A stretch of DNA of 64,000 bases from Leifsonia virtsii (GCF_030433675.1 NZ_JAROCB010000001.1:555333-619332), one strand, 5' to 3'; shown: positions 30,572-40,044, numbered from the stretch's first letter. Program-made: numbers and translations. Notes: generated by a model not told the origin, from the letters alone.

Positions 30572-30817
30572 GTGCTGATTCTCCAGGTCGTCCTGCAGGT
30601 CCTGCTGGGCATCACCAGCCTCCTGCTGACCTTGCTCATCCTTCTGCACAAGGGCCGCGGTGGCGGTCTGTCCGACATGTTCGGCGGCGGTGTCACCTCC
30701 AACCTCGGCGCGTCCGGGGTCGCGGAGCGCAACCTCAACCGGATCACGGTCATCCTCGGGCTGATCTGGATCACGTGCATCGTGGTCCTCGGCCTGATCA
30801 CCAAGTTCAGCGCGTAA
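30572..30817 (+). CDS. secG: preprotein translocase subunit SecG
   Basis: An 81-residue membrane protein of the Sec translocon. Two hydrophobic helices (about 3-24 and 56-77) flank the conserved cytoplasmic loop HKGRGGGLSDMFGGG. The start is GTG at 30572 with AAAGG six nt upstream. SecG follows tpiA in many Gram-positives and assists SecYE in protein export. rbpA begins 28 bp downstream. Confidence 0.94.
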   Translation: MLILQVVLQVLLGITSLLLTLLILLHKGRGGGLSDMFGGGVTSNLGASGVAERNLNRITVILGLIWITCIVVLGLITKFSA

Positions 30818-30845
30818 GCGCGCCCCACCGGAGAAGGAGAAGAGC

Positions 30846-31211
30846 ATGGCTTCCGGAGGCAGTGCCATCCGCGGCTCGCGCGTCGGCGCGGGTCCCATGG
30901 GCGAGCAGGACCGCGGCTTCCACGCGGAGCGTATCGCCGTGTCCTACTGGGACGCGCTCGGCAACGAGACCGTCCGCTATTTCGCCGCGAACCTCCCCGA
31001 GGAGGAGATCCCCGACGTCATCGACTCGCCGTCGACCGGCCTTCCCGCCGGCCGCGACAAGGAGAACCCGCCGTCGGTGGCGAAGACGGAGCCGTACAAG
31101 ACGCACCTCGCGTACGTGAAGGAGCGCCGCAGCGAGGAGGAGGCGGAGCAGCTGCTCGAGGACGCCCTCAACCAGCTCCGCGCCCGCCGCGGTCGCCCCA
31201 CCACCAACTAG
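30846..31211 (+). CDS. rbpA: RNA polymerase-binding protein RbpA
   Basis: A 121-residue actinobacterial transcription factor that stabilises sigma-A (group 1/2) holoenzyme and open complexes. The N-terminal SAIRGSRVGAGPM tail, a central core, and the C-terminal helices (THLAYVKERRSEEEAEQLLEDALNQLRARR), which form the sigma interaction domain, match the family. It contains no cysteine, so the zinc site known in the Streptomyces protein is absent, as in M. tuberculosis RbpA. A good GGAGAAGGAG ribosome site precedes the ATG. A hairpin terminator follows. Confidence 0.92.
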   Translation: MASGGSAIRGSRVGAGPMGEQDRGFHAERIAVSYWDALGNETVRYFAANLPEEEIPDVIDSPSTGLPAGRDKENPPSVAKTEPYKTHLAYVKERRSEEEAEQLLEDALNQLRARRGRPTTN

Positions 31212-31222
31212 CACCACGCGCA

Positions 31223-31256
31223 CGAAGGCCGTCCACCTCGCGGTGGGCGGCCTTCG
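31223..31256 (+). terminator. rbpA terminator hairpin
   Basis: A 15-bp stem (31223-31237 with 31242-31256, one G-U pair) begins CGAAGGCC and closes with a 4-nt loop. It is followed by TCGTCCCC instead of a U-run. Confidence 0.8.
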
Positions 31257-31270
31257 TCGTCCCCGCCTGC

Positions 31271-31326
31271 GATTCGTCACGAATCGCGCCCGTTCGTCAC
31301 GAATCGCGCCCGTTCGTGACGAGTGG
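31271..31326 (+). promoter_or_regulatory. tandem operator-like repeats, 20-bp period
   Basis: The unit TTCGTCACGAATCGCGCCCG occurs at 31273-31292 and 31293-31312, with a third partial copy (TTCGTGACGA) from 31313. Each contains the dyad TTCGT-S-ACGA. The period is close to two helical turns, so a regulator would bind all three on one face, next to a TACACT -10 at 31334. Confidence 0.6.
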
Positions 31327-31333
31327 TCGGGGC

Positions 31334-31339
31334 TACACT
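31334..31339 (+). promoter_or_regulatory. -10 hexamer TACACT before the gene at 31361
   Basis: TACACT would start transcription near 31346, 15 nt before the ATG, leaving room for the GGGAGG ribosome site. The third operator-like repeat overlaps the expected -35 position. Confidence 0.45.
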
Positions 31340-31360
31340 GCATCCCACGGGAGGTGCGGG

Positions 31361-31786
31361 ATGCGCGGATCGCCGGAGGAGCAGGCGGGAGCGTCGCGCG
31401 CCCTCGCCGACGAGGTGGGGAGCACCAGCCTCGCGGCGCTGCTCGATGCGGCCGTCGACCGCGCGGAGGAGGCCGAGCTCCTGTTGACCCGGTACGAGGA
31501 CGGCGCGCCGCTCGTCGCCGTGGATGCGCGCCGCAGCCTCCGCCTGCGGGTCGCCTTCGCCGAACTGCAGCGCTGGGTGGACGAGCTCGACCTCGCCGGG
31601 CGCGACGCGGAGGTGCGCGACGAGACGTCGCGGCTGCTCGCGTTCTACCTGCACCTGCTGACGCACGCGTTCGAGCGCGGCATCCGAGCCGAGCACGACC
31701 GCTTCGCGATCCGCGGCCGCGGACCGCTGACCGGCGCTCCGGCCGCGCGCCTCGCGACCCTGCGCGAGCGTGTCCGCGCCGCCTGA
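31361..31786 (+). CDS. unknown helical protein
   Basis: A 141-residue protein I do not recognise. The ATG at 31361 is selected because GGGAGG ends 6 nt upstream. The sequence is alanine-, arginine- and leucine-rich with no membrane segment, signal peptide or cysteine; long helices are predicted (LAALLDAAVDRAEEAELLLTR, LRVAFAELQRWVDELD, RLLAFYLHLLTHAFERG). It stands alone between rbpA and the convergent pgl gene. The upstream 20-bp repeats suggest it is regulated. Confidence 0.7.
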   Translation: MRGSPEEQAGASRALADEVGSTSLAALLDAAVDRAEEAELLLTRYEDGAPLVAVDARRSLRLRVAFAELQRWVDELDLAGRDAEVRDETSRLLAFYLHLLTHAFERGIRAEHDRFAIRGRGPLTGAPAARLATLRERVRAA

Positions 31787-31789
31787 CGC

Positions 31790-31883
31790 GACTGCGGCCT
31801 CCCGTCACTACCGCGGGTGCTCGCGCACCCGCACACGTGACACGAGACCGCAGTCACCCGGGAAGGGGACTGCGGTCTCGTGT
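31790..31883. repeat. three-armed inverted repeat with alternative pairings
   Basis: Arm A (31790-31808) can pair with arm B (31837-31855) with three mismatches, enclosing a perfect 8-bp inner hairpin (31813-31820 with 31825-31832, TCGC loop). The last 16 nt of arm B (31840-31855) can instead pair perfectly with arm C (31868-31883). Arms A and C both begin GACTGCGG. It lies between the convergent gene ending at 31786 and pgl ending at 31894. Confidence 0.85.
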
Positions 31884-31893
31884 CGGGTGGAGC

Positions 31894-32664
31894 TCAGTAG
31901 CTCGGAGCGATGAGGTTCTCGGGCACGTCGACGGCGGCATCCTTGTCCACGAAGAACACGGTGCGCTTCCGGCCCTTGGCGCCGGCGACCGGCACCTCGG
32001 TGTAGCTCGCGCCCGCGAGCGCGAGGCCCAGGGCGCTCGCCTTGTCGCTGCCGGCGAGCACCAGCCAGATGCGGTCCGACGAGTTGATCACCGGACGCGT
32101 GAGGCTCAGGCGCGCCGGCGGCGGCTTGGGGGAGTCGCGCTCGGCGATCACCGACGCCTTGTCCTCGCGGATGCCGGCCCGGTCGGGGAACAGCGACGCG
32201 ATGTGACCGTCGGGGCCGACGCCGAGGAAGGTGATGTCGAACTTCGGCACCGGCCAGCCCTCGTGCCCGAAGGCCTCGAGCTCCGCCGCATACACGCTCG
32301 CGGCCTCGTCGATGTCCGGGATCTCATCCGACGACGGGAACGGGTGGACGTTCTCCGGCGGCACCGCGATGTGATCGAGCAGCGCCTCGCGCGCCTGGAG
32401 CTCGTTCCGGTCGGGGTCGTTCCGCGGCACGAACCGCTCGTCGCCCCACCAGAAGTGCACCTTCGACCAGTCGATGGTGTCGCGGGCGGGGGAGGCGCTG
32501 ACCGCCTCCAGCACCGCGATGCCCATCGTTCCGCCGGTCAGCGCGATGTTCGCGTGACCCTGGTCGTCGAGGATGTCGATCGTCTTGGTGAGGAAGCGCG
32601 CGGCCACCGAGGCCGTGAGCGCCTCCTTGTCCGGGTGGACGAGCACCCGCCGTTCGTTCGTCAT
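31894..32664 (-). CDS. pgl: 6-phosphogluconolactonase
   Basis: A 256-residue DevB/SOL-type lactonase that opens 6-phosphogluconolactone, the second step of the oxidative pentose phosphate pathway. The motifs IALTGGTMGI, WSKVHFWWGDERFVP, DITFLGVGPDGHIASLFPDR and ARLSLTRPVINSSDRIWLVLAG are all conserved. The ATG overlaps the opcA stop (ATGA), so it is translated with opcA. It is the last gene of the minus-strand operon tkt-tal-pgi-zwf-opcA-pgl. Confidence 0.95.
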   Translation of the reverse strand: MTNERRVLVHPDKEALTASVAARFLTKTIDILDDQGHANIALTGGTMGIAVLEAVSASPARDTIDWSKVHFWWGDERFVPRNDPDRNELQAREALLDHIAVPPENVHPFPSSDEIPDIDEAASVYAAELEAFGHEGWPVPKFDITFLGVGPDGHIASLFPDRAGIREDKASVIAERDSPKPPPARLSLTRPVINSSDRIWLVLAGSDKASALGLALAGASYTEVPVAGAKGRKRTVFFVDKDAAVDVPENLIAPSY

Positions 32665-33626
32665 GCCCTGGCGCCTGCTCCTTCGTCAGAGGTCTCCAGC
32701 AGTTCGAGACCCTTGGTGATCACCTCGCCGTAGAGGTCGTCCGGGTCCAGCCTACGCAGTTCCTCGGCCAGGCAGTCGCGGAGACTGCGGCGTGGCAGGG
32801 ACAGGTCGTGCGTCGGCTGGCCGGGCTGAGACAGGCGGGCGACGTTCGGGACCTCGCGCTCCAGCTCGATGACGCCGGAGGCGCGCTCCATCTTCACCCC
32901 GTGGATGCCGCCGGAGCCGATCGCGCGCGAGGCGAGGTCGTAGTGCACCGGAACCTGCAGCTGCAGGCGCAGCCACGCGGCGAGGAGGAGGGTCGAGGGG
33001 GAGTCGGCCGCGCCGGCCACGTCGACGCCGGTGATCGGCTCGAACGGCGGCTGATCGAGCACGGCGGCGAGCTGCGCGCGCCACAGGGTGAGCCGGGTCC
33101 AGGCGAAGTCGGTGTCGCCGGGGGCGTACGTCTTGCCGAGGTGGAACAGGAACTCCTGCGGGTTCGGCTGCGCCGATGCGTCGGTGATCCGCCGGGTGGC
33201 GATGCGGCCGAGAGGAGAGGTGGACGCCTTCTCGGGCGCCACCCCCGGCCACCAGACCACGACCGGGGCGTCGGGGAGCAGGAGGCCGGTGACCAGCCCC
33301 TCCTCGTCGCTCGCGGTCTCGCCGTAGGCCCGGAGCACGATGACCTCGCTCGCGCCGGCGTCGCCGCCGACACGGATCTGCGCGTCGAGACGGGCCTCGC
33401 CCTTGCTGCGCTCGCGGTCCTCCTCGGTGGACACCACGATGACGCGCATCGGGTGCTCGCGGGAGGCGTCGTTGGCGGCCTCGATGGCCTCCTCCTCCTG
33501 ACCGAGGTGGGTCGCGATGACCAGCGTGAGCACGCGACCGAGGGCGACGGCGCCGCCCTCCTCGCGGATCTTCACGAGGGCCTTCGAGATGTTGCTGACG
33601 CTCGTCGCGGGAAGGTCGACGATCAT
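32661..33626 (-). CDS. opcA: glucose-6-phosphate dehydrogenase assembly protein OpcA
   Basis: A 321-residue protein required for active glucose-6-phosphate dehydrogenase in Cyanobacteria and Actinobacteria. The ATG at 33626 overlaps the zwf stop (ATGA), which fixes the start; the frame remains open far upstream but that part lies inside zwf. Conserved segments are MRVIVVSTEEDRE, GLLLPDAPVVVWWPG, RRITDASAQPNP, DFAWTRLTLWRAQLAAVLDQPP and the C-terminal CLAEELRRLDPDDLYGEVI. No catalytic motif is known. Confidence 0.94.
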   Translation of the reverse strand: MIVDLPATSVSNISKALVKIREEGGAVALGRVLTLVIATHLGQEEEAIEAANDASREHPMRVIVVSTEEDRERSKGEARLDAQIRVGGDAGASEVIVLRAYGETASDEEGLVTGLLLPDAPVVVWWPGVAPEKASTSPLGRIATRRITDASAQPNPQEFLFHLGKTYAPGDTDFAWTRLTLWRAQLAAVLDQPPFEPITGVDVAGAADSPSTLLLAAWLRLQLQVPVHYDLASRAIGSGGIHGVKMERASGVIELEREVPNVARLSQPGQPTHDLSLPRRSLRDCLAEELRRLDPDDLYGEVITKGLELLETSDEGAGARA

Positions 33627-35164
33627 GGACGCCTCCAAACGCGGCCGTCGCGCTCCAAGAGCTCGTCGGCCGACTTCGGGCCCCAGGTTCCGGGGCGGTA
33701 CTGCTCTGGCTGGCCCTGCGTGGCCCAGAAGTCCTCGATCGGGTCGAGGATCTTCCAGGAGAGCTCGACCTCCTCGTGGCGCGGGAACAGGGGCGGGTCG
33801 CCGAGCAGCACATCCAGGATGAGCCGCTCGTAGGCCTCGGGGCTCGCCTCGGTGAAGGCGTGGCCGTAGCCGAAGTCCATGCTCACGTCGCGCACCTGCA
33901 TGCCGGCGCCGGGGACCTTCGAGCCGAAGCGGATGGTCACACCCTCGTCGGGCTGCACGCGGATGACGAGCGCGTTCTGGCCGAGCGCGCTGGTCTGCGA
34001 CTCCGCGAAGAGCTGCTGAGGGGCGCGCTTGAACACGACCGCGATCTCGGTGACGCGGCGGCCGAGGCGCTTGCCCGCGCGCAGGTAGAACGGGACGCCC
34101 GCCCAGCGGCGGGTGCCGATCTCCAGCTTGATGGCCGCGTAGGTCTCCGTCGTGGACTGGGGGTTCATCCCGTCCTCCTCGAGGAAGCCGACGACCTTCT
34201 CGCCGCCCTGCCATCCCGGGCCGTACTGGCCGCGCGCGGTCGACTTCGCCAGGTCCTTCGGCAGCCGCACGGCGGCGAGCACCTTCTCCTTCTCAGCGCG
34301 CAGGTCTGCGGCGTTGAACGAGATGGGCTCCTCCATGGCTGTGAGGGCGAGGAGCTGCAGCAGGTGGTTCTGGATGACGTCGCGCGCCGCGCCGATGCCG
34401 TCGTAGTACCCCGCACGACCGCCCACGCCGATGTCCTCGGCCATGGTGATCTGCACGTGGTCGACGTAGTTGGCGTTCCAGATCGGCTCGTACAGCTCGT
34501 TCGCGAAGCGCAGCGCCAGGATGTTCTGGACCGTCTCCTTGCCGAGGTAGTGGTCGATGCGGAACACCGAGTCCGGCGGGAACACGGTCTCGACGACCGC
34601 GTTGAGCTCCCGCGCCGACTGCAGGTCGTGCCCGAACGGCTTCTCGATGACGACGCGTCGCCAGCCGTCGCCGGACTGGTCGGCGAGGCCGGAGCGCTTG
34701 AGCTGCTCCGTCACGATCGGGAACGCCTTCGGCGGGATGGACAGGTAGAACGCGTGGTTGCCCATCGTCCCGCGCTCCGCGTCCAGCTGCTCGACGGTCT
34801 CCTTGAGGCGCTGGAACGCCTCGTCGTCGTCGAACTCGCCGGGCACGAAGCGGATGCCCTGTGCCAGCTGCTTCCACACGTCGTCGTCGAACGGCGTGCG
34901 CGCGTACTGCTTGACCGCCTCGTACACGACCTTCTCGAAGTCCTGGTCCTCCCAGTCGCGCCGGGCGAACCCGACGAGGGAGAACCCGGGCGGCAGCAGG
35001 CCGCGGTTCGCGAGGTCGTACACCGCGGGCATCAGCTTCTTGCGCGACAGGTCGCCCGTCACGCCGAAGATGATGAGGCTGCTGGGCCCCGCGATGCGAT
35101 TGAGGCGGCGGTCGGAGGGCAACCGCAGCGGGTTGAACTCCGGGGTGATCTCCACCGGTGACAA
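33623..35164 (-). CDS. zwf: glucose-6-phosphate 1-dehydrogenase
   Basis: A 513-residue enzyme oxidising glucose-6-phosphate with NADP. The coenzyme motif GVTGDLSRKKLMPA is near residue 34 and the active-site signature RIDHYLGKE is conserved. The start is TTG at 35164: an AAGGAG ribosome site lies 8 nt upstream, and the next candidate GTG is too far from it. It is followed directly by opcA (ATGA overlap) and preceded by pgi with a 24-bp gap. Confidence 0.96.
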   Translation of the reverse strand: MSPVEITPEFNPLRLPSDRRLNRIAGPSSLIIFGVTGDLSRKKLMPAVYDLANRGLLPPGFSLVGFARRDWEDQDFEKVVYEAVKQYARTPFDDDVWKQLAQGIRFVPGEFDDDEAFQRLKETVEQLDAERGTMGNHAFYLSIPPKAFPIVTEQLKRSGLADQSGDGWRRVVIEKPFGHDLQSARELNAVVETVFPPDSVFRIDHYLGKETVQNILALRFANELYEPIWNANYVDHVQITMAEDIGVGGRAGYYDGIGAARDVIQNHLLQLLALTAMEEPISFNAADLRAEKEKVLAAVRLPKDLAKSTARGQYGPGWQGGEKVVGFLEEDGMNPQSTTETYAAIKLEIGTRRWAGVPFYLRAGKRLGRRVTEIAVVFKRAPQQLFAESQTSALGQNALVIRVQPDEGVTIRFGSKVPGAGMQVRDVSMDFGYGHAFTEASPEAYERLILDVLLGDPPLFPRHEEVELSWKILDPIEDFWATQGQPEQYRPGTWGPKSADELLERDGRVWRRP

Positions 35165-35188
35165 GTGTCGGTCTCCTTTATCGGGACT

Positions 35189-36799
35189 TCAGTTGACGGC
35201 CTCGAACAGCGAGACGACATCCGCCTCGGGGTTCGTGAGCGTGAGGGTCAGCACCGGACGGCCGTGCTCGCCGAGGACGCTGGCGTCGCCGGCGGCCTGG
35301 GCCTGGATGAGCTGGCCGAACGTGAACGGTCGGCCGGGGATCTCGAGGTCCTCCGGCGCCGTCGCGGTGATCTGCAGGAACACGCCGACGGCGGGGCCGC
35401 CCTTGTGGAACTGTCCGGTCGAGTGCAGGAAGCGCGGGCCCCACCCGAAGGTGACGGGACGGTTCGCCTTGGCCGCCAGCAGGTCGCGGATCCCCGCGAG
35501 CTGGGGGAGGGCGAGGCGGTCCACGTAGGCCTGCACCGCGACGTAGCCGTCCGGGCCGAGCTGCGCGAGCAGCGCGTCCACCGCGGCGTCGAGCGTCGTG
35601 GCGTCGCCCAGGAACGAGCCGGTGGTGCGCACCTCGATGCCGCCCGCGGTGAACGCGGGGGCGACGGGCTCGGGCCGGTTGTCGAGCAGCGAGCGGGCGG
35701 CGGCCTTCGCGGCCTCCACGTCGGGCTGGTCGAACGGGTTGATGCCGAGCAGGCGTCCCGCGACCGCGACCGCGTACTCCCAGACGATCAGCTGCGCGCC
35801 GAGGCTGCCGGAGACGAGGATCTCGCCCTCGTGGCGGTCCGCCGGGAACAGGTGGTGGGCCTCCGCGTTGGCCACGAGGCGCACGATCTGCAGGTCGGCC
35901 GGCTTCGACTCGAGCTCGGGGGCGAGCTTGTCGAGCACGACGGGGAGAAGCCCCGTGCCCTCCTTGCCGGTGGACTCGGCGATCAGCTGCTCCGCCCAGT
36001 CGGCGAAGCCGACGATGTGGGTGCCGTCCGCCACGATGCCCAGCTTATCCTTCAGCGGGCTGGTGCCAGCGATGGCCGCGCCGAGCACCAGGCCCGGGTT
36101 CTCCTCGTTGTCGACGGCGAGCTCGATCTGCGTCGCGTCGGCCTCGTCGAGGAGCTCGGCGATGTCGACGCCGGCGAGGCCGGAGGGCACCAGGCCGAAC
36201 GCGGTGAGCGCCGAGTAGCGGCCGCCCACGTTCGGGTCGGCGTTGAACACGCGGTAGCCGGCCTCGCGCGCCGACTGGTCGAGCGGCGAGCCCGGGTCGG
36301 TGACGATGACGATCCGCTCGAGCGGGTCGATCCCGGCGTCCTGGAACCACTTCTCGTAGACGCGCTTCTGGCTGTCGGTCTCGAGCGTCGAGCCGGACTT
36401 CGAGGAGATGACCACCGCGGTGGCCTCGAGCCGGTCGCGCAGCGCGGAGAGCACCTGGCCGGGGTCGGTCGAGTCGAGCACGGTGAGCTCGGCCTCGGCC
36501 GTCCGGGTGATGACCTCGGGCGCGAGCGACGAGCCGCCCATGCCGCCGAGGACGATGTGGTGCACGCCCTTGGCGCGGAGCTCGTCGCGCAGGGCGACGA
36601 TCTCCGGCACGAGCGGCCGCGAGATGGCGACGGCCTCGGTCCAGCCGAGACGCTTGCTCGCCTCCGGCTCGGCCGCGGGGCCCCAGAGGGCCGGGTCCTG
36701 AGCCGCGATGCCCGACGCGACCTTGTCGGCGACGAGCTGGGGGACGACGGTCTTGACGGCCTCGGCGGCAGGCCCGGTGACGTGGATGCGGAACGTCAC
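35189..36799 (-). CDS. pgi: glucose-6-phosphate isomerase
   Basis: A 536-residue enzyme linking glucose-6-phosphate and fructose-6-phosphate. The GTG at 36799 overlaps the transaldolase stop (GTGA) and begins [14 protein letters not shown]; the reading frame is open further upstream but that part lies within tal. Characteristic segments are [47 protein letters not shown] and the C-terminal [18 protein letters not shown]. This is the divergent actinobacterial/cyanobacterial Pgi type. Confidence 0.93.
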   Translation of the reverse strand: MTFRIHVTGPAAEAVKTVVPQLVADKVASGIAAQDPALWGPAAEPEASKRLGWTEAVAISRPLVPEIVALRDELRAKGVHHIVLGGMGGSSLAPEVITRTAEAELTVLDSTDPGQVLSALRDRLEATAVVISSKSGSTLETDSQKRVYEKWFQDAGIDPLERIVIVTDPGSPLDQSAREAGYRVFNADPNVGGRYSALTAFGLVPSGLAGVDIAELLDEADATQIELAVDNEENPGLVLGAAIAGTSPLKDKLGIVADGTHIVGFADWAEQLIAESTGKEGTGLLPVVLDKLAPELESKPADLQIVRLVANAEAHHLFPADRHEGEILVSGSLGAQLIVWEYAVAVAGRLLGINPFDQPDVEAAKAAARSLLDNRPEPVAPAFTAGGIEVRTTGSFLGDATTLDAAVDALLAQLGPDGYVAVQAYVDRLALPQLAGIRDLLAAKANRPVTFGWGPRFLHSTGQFHKGGPAVGVFLQITATAPEDLEIPGRPFTFGQLIQAQAAGDASVLGEHGRPVLTLTLTNPEADVVSLFEAVN

Positions 36800-37926
36800 T
36801 TGGCGGCTCCCTCGAGCGCGTTCTTCACGGTCTCGACGAGCTCGCCCCAGGAGACGACGAACTTGTCCACGCCCTCGCGCTCGAGCAGCTCGGTGACCTC
36901 GTCGTACGAGATGCCGAGGTCGGCGAGCTTGTTGAGCACGTCGTTCGACTCGGCGTAGCTGCCGGTGACGGTGTCGCCGGTGATGCGGCCGTGGTCGAAG
37001 GTCGCGTCGAGCGTCTTCTCCGGCATGGTGTTGACGGTGTTCGGGGCGACGAGCTCCTCGACGTACAGCGTGTCGGGCAGGCTCGGGTCCTTGACGCCGG
37101 TGGAGGCCCACAGCGGGCGCTGCTCGTTGGCGCCGGCCGCGACGAGCTGCTTGGCGCGCTCGGTGGCGAACTCCTGCTCGTAGACCTCGTAGGCGAGGCG
37201 GGCGTTGGCGATGCCGGCCTTGCTCTTGAGGGCGAGGGCCTCGTCGGTGCCGATGGCGCTCAGGCGCTTGTCCACCTCGGTGTCGACGCGCGACACGAAG
37301 AACGACGCGACCGAGTGGATGCCGGACAGGTCGATGCCCGCCTCCTTGGCCTTCTCGAGGCCGGTGAGGTACGCGTCGATGACCTGGCGGTAGCGCTCCA
37401 GGCTGAAGATCAGGGTCACGTTGACGCTGATGCCGGCCGCGATGGTCTCGGTGATGGCCTCGAGGCCCTCGACCGTCGCCGGGATCTTGATCATCACGTT
37501 CTGCTTCTGGATCTTGTCCGAGAGCTTCTTGGCGGCGAAGATCGTCGCCTGCGTGTCGTGGGCGAGGCCGGGGGCGACCTCGATGGACACGCGGCCGTCG
37601 ACGCCGTTGGAGCGCTCGTAGACCTCGTGGAAGATGTCGCTCGCGTTGGCGACGTCGTCGGTGGTGATCTCGAAGATCGCGTCGTCGACGGACACGCCGG
37701 CGGCGGCGAGCTGGCGGACCTGCTCGTCGTACGCCTCGCCCTTGGAGAGCGCGGCGGCGAAGATCGTCGGGTTCGTGGTCACGCCGACCACGTTCTTCTC
37801 GGCGATCAGCTTCTGCAGGCCGCCGGAATTGATGCGCTCACGCGAGAGGTCGTCCAGCCAGATGCTGACGCCCGCGGCCGACAGGGCGGCGGTGGGGGTC
37901 TCGGTGGTGGAGGTGGTGTCGGTCAT
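36796..37926 (-). CDS. tal: transaldolase
   Basis: A 376-residue TIM-barrel enzyme of the non-oxidative pentose phosphate pathway. The Schiff-base lysine is K147 in [25 protein letters not shown] and [18 protein letters not shown] are the other signatures of the long (TalB-related, actinobacterial) form. A GGAG ribosome site precedes the ATG at 37926. It starts 27 bp after tkt and overlaps pgi by 4 bp. Confidence 0.96.
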   Translation of the reverse strand: MTDTTSTTETPTAALSAAGVSIWLDDLSRERINSGGLQKLIAEKNVVGVTTNPTIFAAALSKGEAYDEQVRQLAAAGVSVDDAIFEITTDDVANASDIFHEVYERSNGVDGRVSIEVAPGLAHDTQATIFAAKKLSDKIQKQNVMIKIPATVEGLEAITETIAAGISVNVTLIFSLERYRQVIDAYLTGLEKAKEAGIDLSGIHSVASFFVSRVDTEVDKRLSAIGTDEALALKSKAGIANARLAYEVYEQEFATERAKQLVAAGANEQRPLWASTGVKDPSLPDTLYVEELVAPNTVNTMPEKTLDATFDHGRITGDTVTGSYAESNDVLNKLADLGISYDEVTELLEREGVDKFVVSWGELVETVKNALEGAAK

Positions 37927-37953
37927 TTGTCTTTATCTCCTCAGTGCCCGCGC

Positions 37954-40044
37954 TCAGAGCGACGCGAGCGATTCCTTCGCGGCGGACACGGCGTGCTCGG
38001 TGGTCATGCCGAACTCGCGGAACAGGGTCTTGTAGTCGGCCGAGGCACCGAAGTGCTCGATCGACACGCTGCGGCCGTGGTCGCCGACGATCTTGTCCCA
38101 GGCGAGCGCCAGGCCGGCCTCGATCGAGACACGGGCCTTGACGGCCGCCGGGAGCACCTTCTCGCGGTACTCGGCGGGCTGCTCGTCGAACCACTCCAGG
38201 CTCGGGGCGGAGACGACGCGGGCGTTAATGCCCTCGCCCTTCAGCACCTCGCGGGCCTCGAGCGCGATCTGGACCTCGGAGCCGGTCGCGATGAAGATCA
38301 CGTCCGGCGTGCCGCCCGGCGCCTCGGCCAAGATGTAGGCGCCCTTCGCGACGTTCTTGGCCGACGCGAGGGTGTCGCCCTCGGCGTCGCCCTCTCCGCG
38401 CTCGAACACGGGGATGTTCTGGCGGGTCAGCGCGATGCCGGCCGGGCCCTGGCGGCGCTCCAGCATGGTCTTCCACGCCCACGCGACCTCGTTCGCGTCG
38501 CCCGGGCGGACGACCGTGAAGTTCGGGATCGCGCGCAGCGTCGACAGCTGCTCGATCGGCTGGTGCGTCGGTCCGTCCTCGCCGAGGGCGACCGAGTCGT
38601 GCGTCCAGACGAAGATCGACGGGATGTTCATCAGGGCCGACAGGCGCAGCGACGGGCGCTGGTAGTCGCTGAAGATGAGGAACGTTCCGCCGAACGGACG
38701 CGTCGGGCCGTGCAGCACGATGCCGTTGATGATCGCGGCCATCGCGTGCTCGCGGATGCCGAAGTGCAGGACGCGGCCGTAGGGGTTGCCGGTCCACTCG
38801 TGGGTCGAGCGCTCGCTCGGCACGAACGACGGCGCGCCCTCGATGGTGGTGTTGTTGGACTCGGCCAGGTCGGCCGAGCCGCCCCACAGCTCCGGCATGG
38901 CCGGCGCAAGGGCGTTGAGCACCTTGCCGGACGCGGCGCGGGTGGAGACGTCCTTGCCCGGCTCGAACACGGGGAGCACGCTCTCCAAGTCGGGCGCCTC
39001 GCCGCGGAGGAGGCGGTCGAGCAGCTCCTTGCGCTCGGGGTTGGCCTCGGCCCAGGCGTCGAAGCCCTTCTGCCACTCGGCACGCTGCTCGGCGCCGCGC
39101 TCGACGGCCTTGCGCGTGTGCTCGATGACCTCTTCGGCGACCTCGAAGGTCTGCTCCGGGTCGAAGCCGAGCACCTCCTTGACGGCGCGCAGCTCGTCGG
39201 CGCCCAGGGCGGAGCCGTGGATCTTGCCGGTGTTCTGCTTCTTCGGCGACGGCCAGCCGATGATCGTCTTCAGGATGATCAGCGACGGCTTGTCGGTGAC
39301 CGCCTTCGCGTTCTCGATCGCCTGGAAGAGCTCCTCGACGTCCTCCTTGTAGACGCCGGTCTTCTTCCAGTCGACGACCTGGACGTCCCAGTGGTAAGCC
39401 TCGTAGCGCTTCTGCACGTCCTCCGTGAAGGCGATGTCGGTGTCGTCCTCGATCGAGATCTGGTTGCTGTCGTAGATCGCGATCAGGTTGCCGAGCTCCT
39501 GGTGGCCGGCGAGCGACGACGCCTCGGAGCTGACGCCCTCCTCCAGGTCGCCGTCGGAGGCGATCACGTAGACGTGGTGGTCGAACGGGCTGGTGCCGGG
39601 GGTGGCGTCGGGGTCGAACAGGCCCCGCTCGAACCGCTGGGCATAAGCGAAACCGACGGCGGAGGAGATGCCCTGGCCCAGGGGGCCGGTGGTGATCTCC
39701 ACGCCGTCGGTGTGTCCGTACTCGGGGTGGCCGGGGGTGAGGGAGCCCCAGGTGCGGAGCGCCTTGAGGTCGTCGAGCTCGAGACCGTAGCCGCCGAGGT
39801 AGAGCTGGATGTACTGGGTCAGCGACGAGTGGCCGGCCGACAGGATGAAGCGGTCGCGGCCCAGCCAGTGCTGGTCGTGCGGATCGCGGCGCATCACCTT
39901 CTGGAAGAGCAGGTAGGCGGCGGGGGCGAGGCTCATGGCGGTGCCGGGATGCCCGTTGCCCACCTTCTCCACCGCATCGGCCGCGAGGACGCGGGCCGTG
40001 TCTACTGCCTTGTTGTCAATGGGATCCCACTGCAGTGCTGCCAC
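37954..40044 (-). CDS. tkt: transketolase
   Basis: A 696-residue thiamine-diphosphate enzyme and first gene of the pentose phosphate operon. The N-terminal TPP-binding half has GHPGTAMSLAPAAYLLFQ, LSAGHSSLTQYIQLYLGGYGLE, TTGPLGQGISSAVGFA and the metal/TPP motif IASDGDLEEGVSSEASSLAGHQELGNLIAIYDSNQ in separate stretches; the pyrimidine domain shows FVWTHDSVALGEDGPTHQP. The ATG at 40044 follows a long leader of more than 150 nt. Confidence 0.97.
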   Translation of the reverse strand: MAALQWDPIDNKAVDTARVLAADAVEKVGNGHPGTAMSLAPAAYLLFQKVMRRDPHDQHWLGRDRFILSAGHSSLTQYIQLYLGGYGLELDDLKALRTWGSLTPGHPEYGHTDGVEITTGPLGQGISSAVGFAYAQRFERGLFDPDATPGTSPFDHHVYVIASDGDLEEGVSSEASSLAGHQELGNLIAIYDSNQISIEDDTDIAFTEDVQKRYEAYHWDVQVVDWKKTGVYKEDVEELFQAIENAKAVTDKPSLIILKTIIGWPSPKKQNTGKIHGSALGADELRAVKEVLGFDPEQTFEVAEEVIEHTRKAVERGAEQRAEWQKGFDAWAEANPERKELLDRLLRGEAPDLESVLPVFEPGKDVSTRAASGKVLNALAPAMPELWGGSADLAESNNTTIEGAPSFVPSERSTHEWTGNPYGRVLHFGIREHAMAAIINGIVLHGPTRPFGGTFLIFSDYQRPSLRLSALMNIPSIFVWTHDSVALGEDGPTHQPIEQLSTLRAIPNFTVVRPGDANEVAWAWKTMLERRQGPAGIALTRQNIPVFERGEGDAEGDTLASAKNVAKGAYILAEAPGGTPDVIFIATGSEVQIALEAREVLKGEGINARVVSAPSLEWFDEQPAEYREKVLPAAVKARVSIEAGLALAWDKIVGDHGRSVSIEHFGASADYKTLFREFGMTTEHAVSAAKESLASL

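Noticed and set aside
31273-31322. CRISPR-like direct repeats
   Set aside because: Only two and a half 20-bp units directly abut, with no spacers; they look like operators.
33627-34214. N-terminal extension of opcA that would fuse it to part of the zwf region
   Set aside because: The extension is in an alternative frame of zwf. The ATGA overlap at 33623-33626 and family length fix the start at 33626.
36800-37111. N-terminal extension of pgi
   Set aside because: It lies inside tal in another frame; the GTGA overlap with the tal stop gives the correct length.
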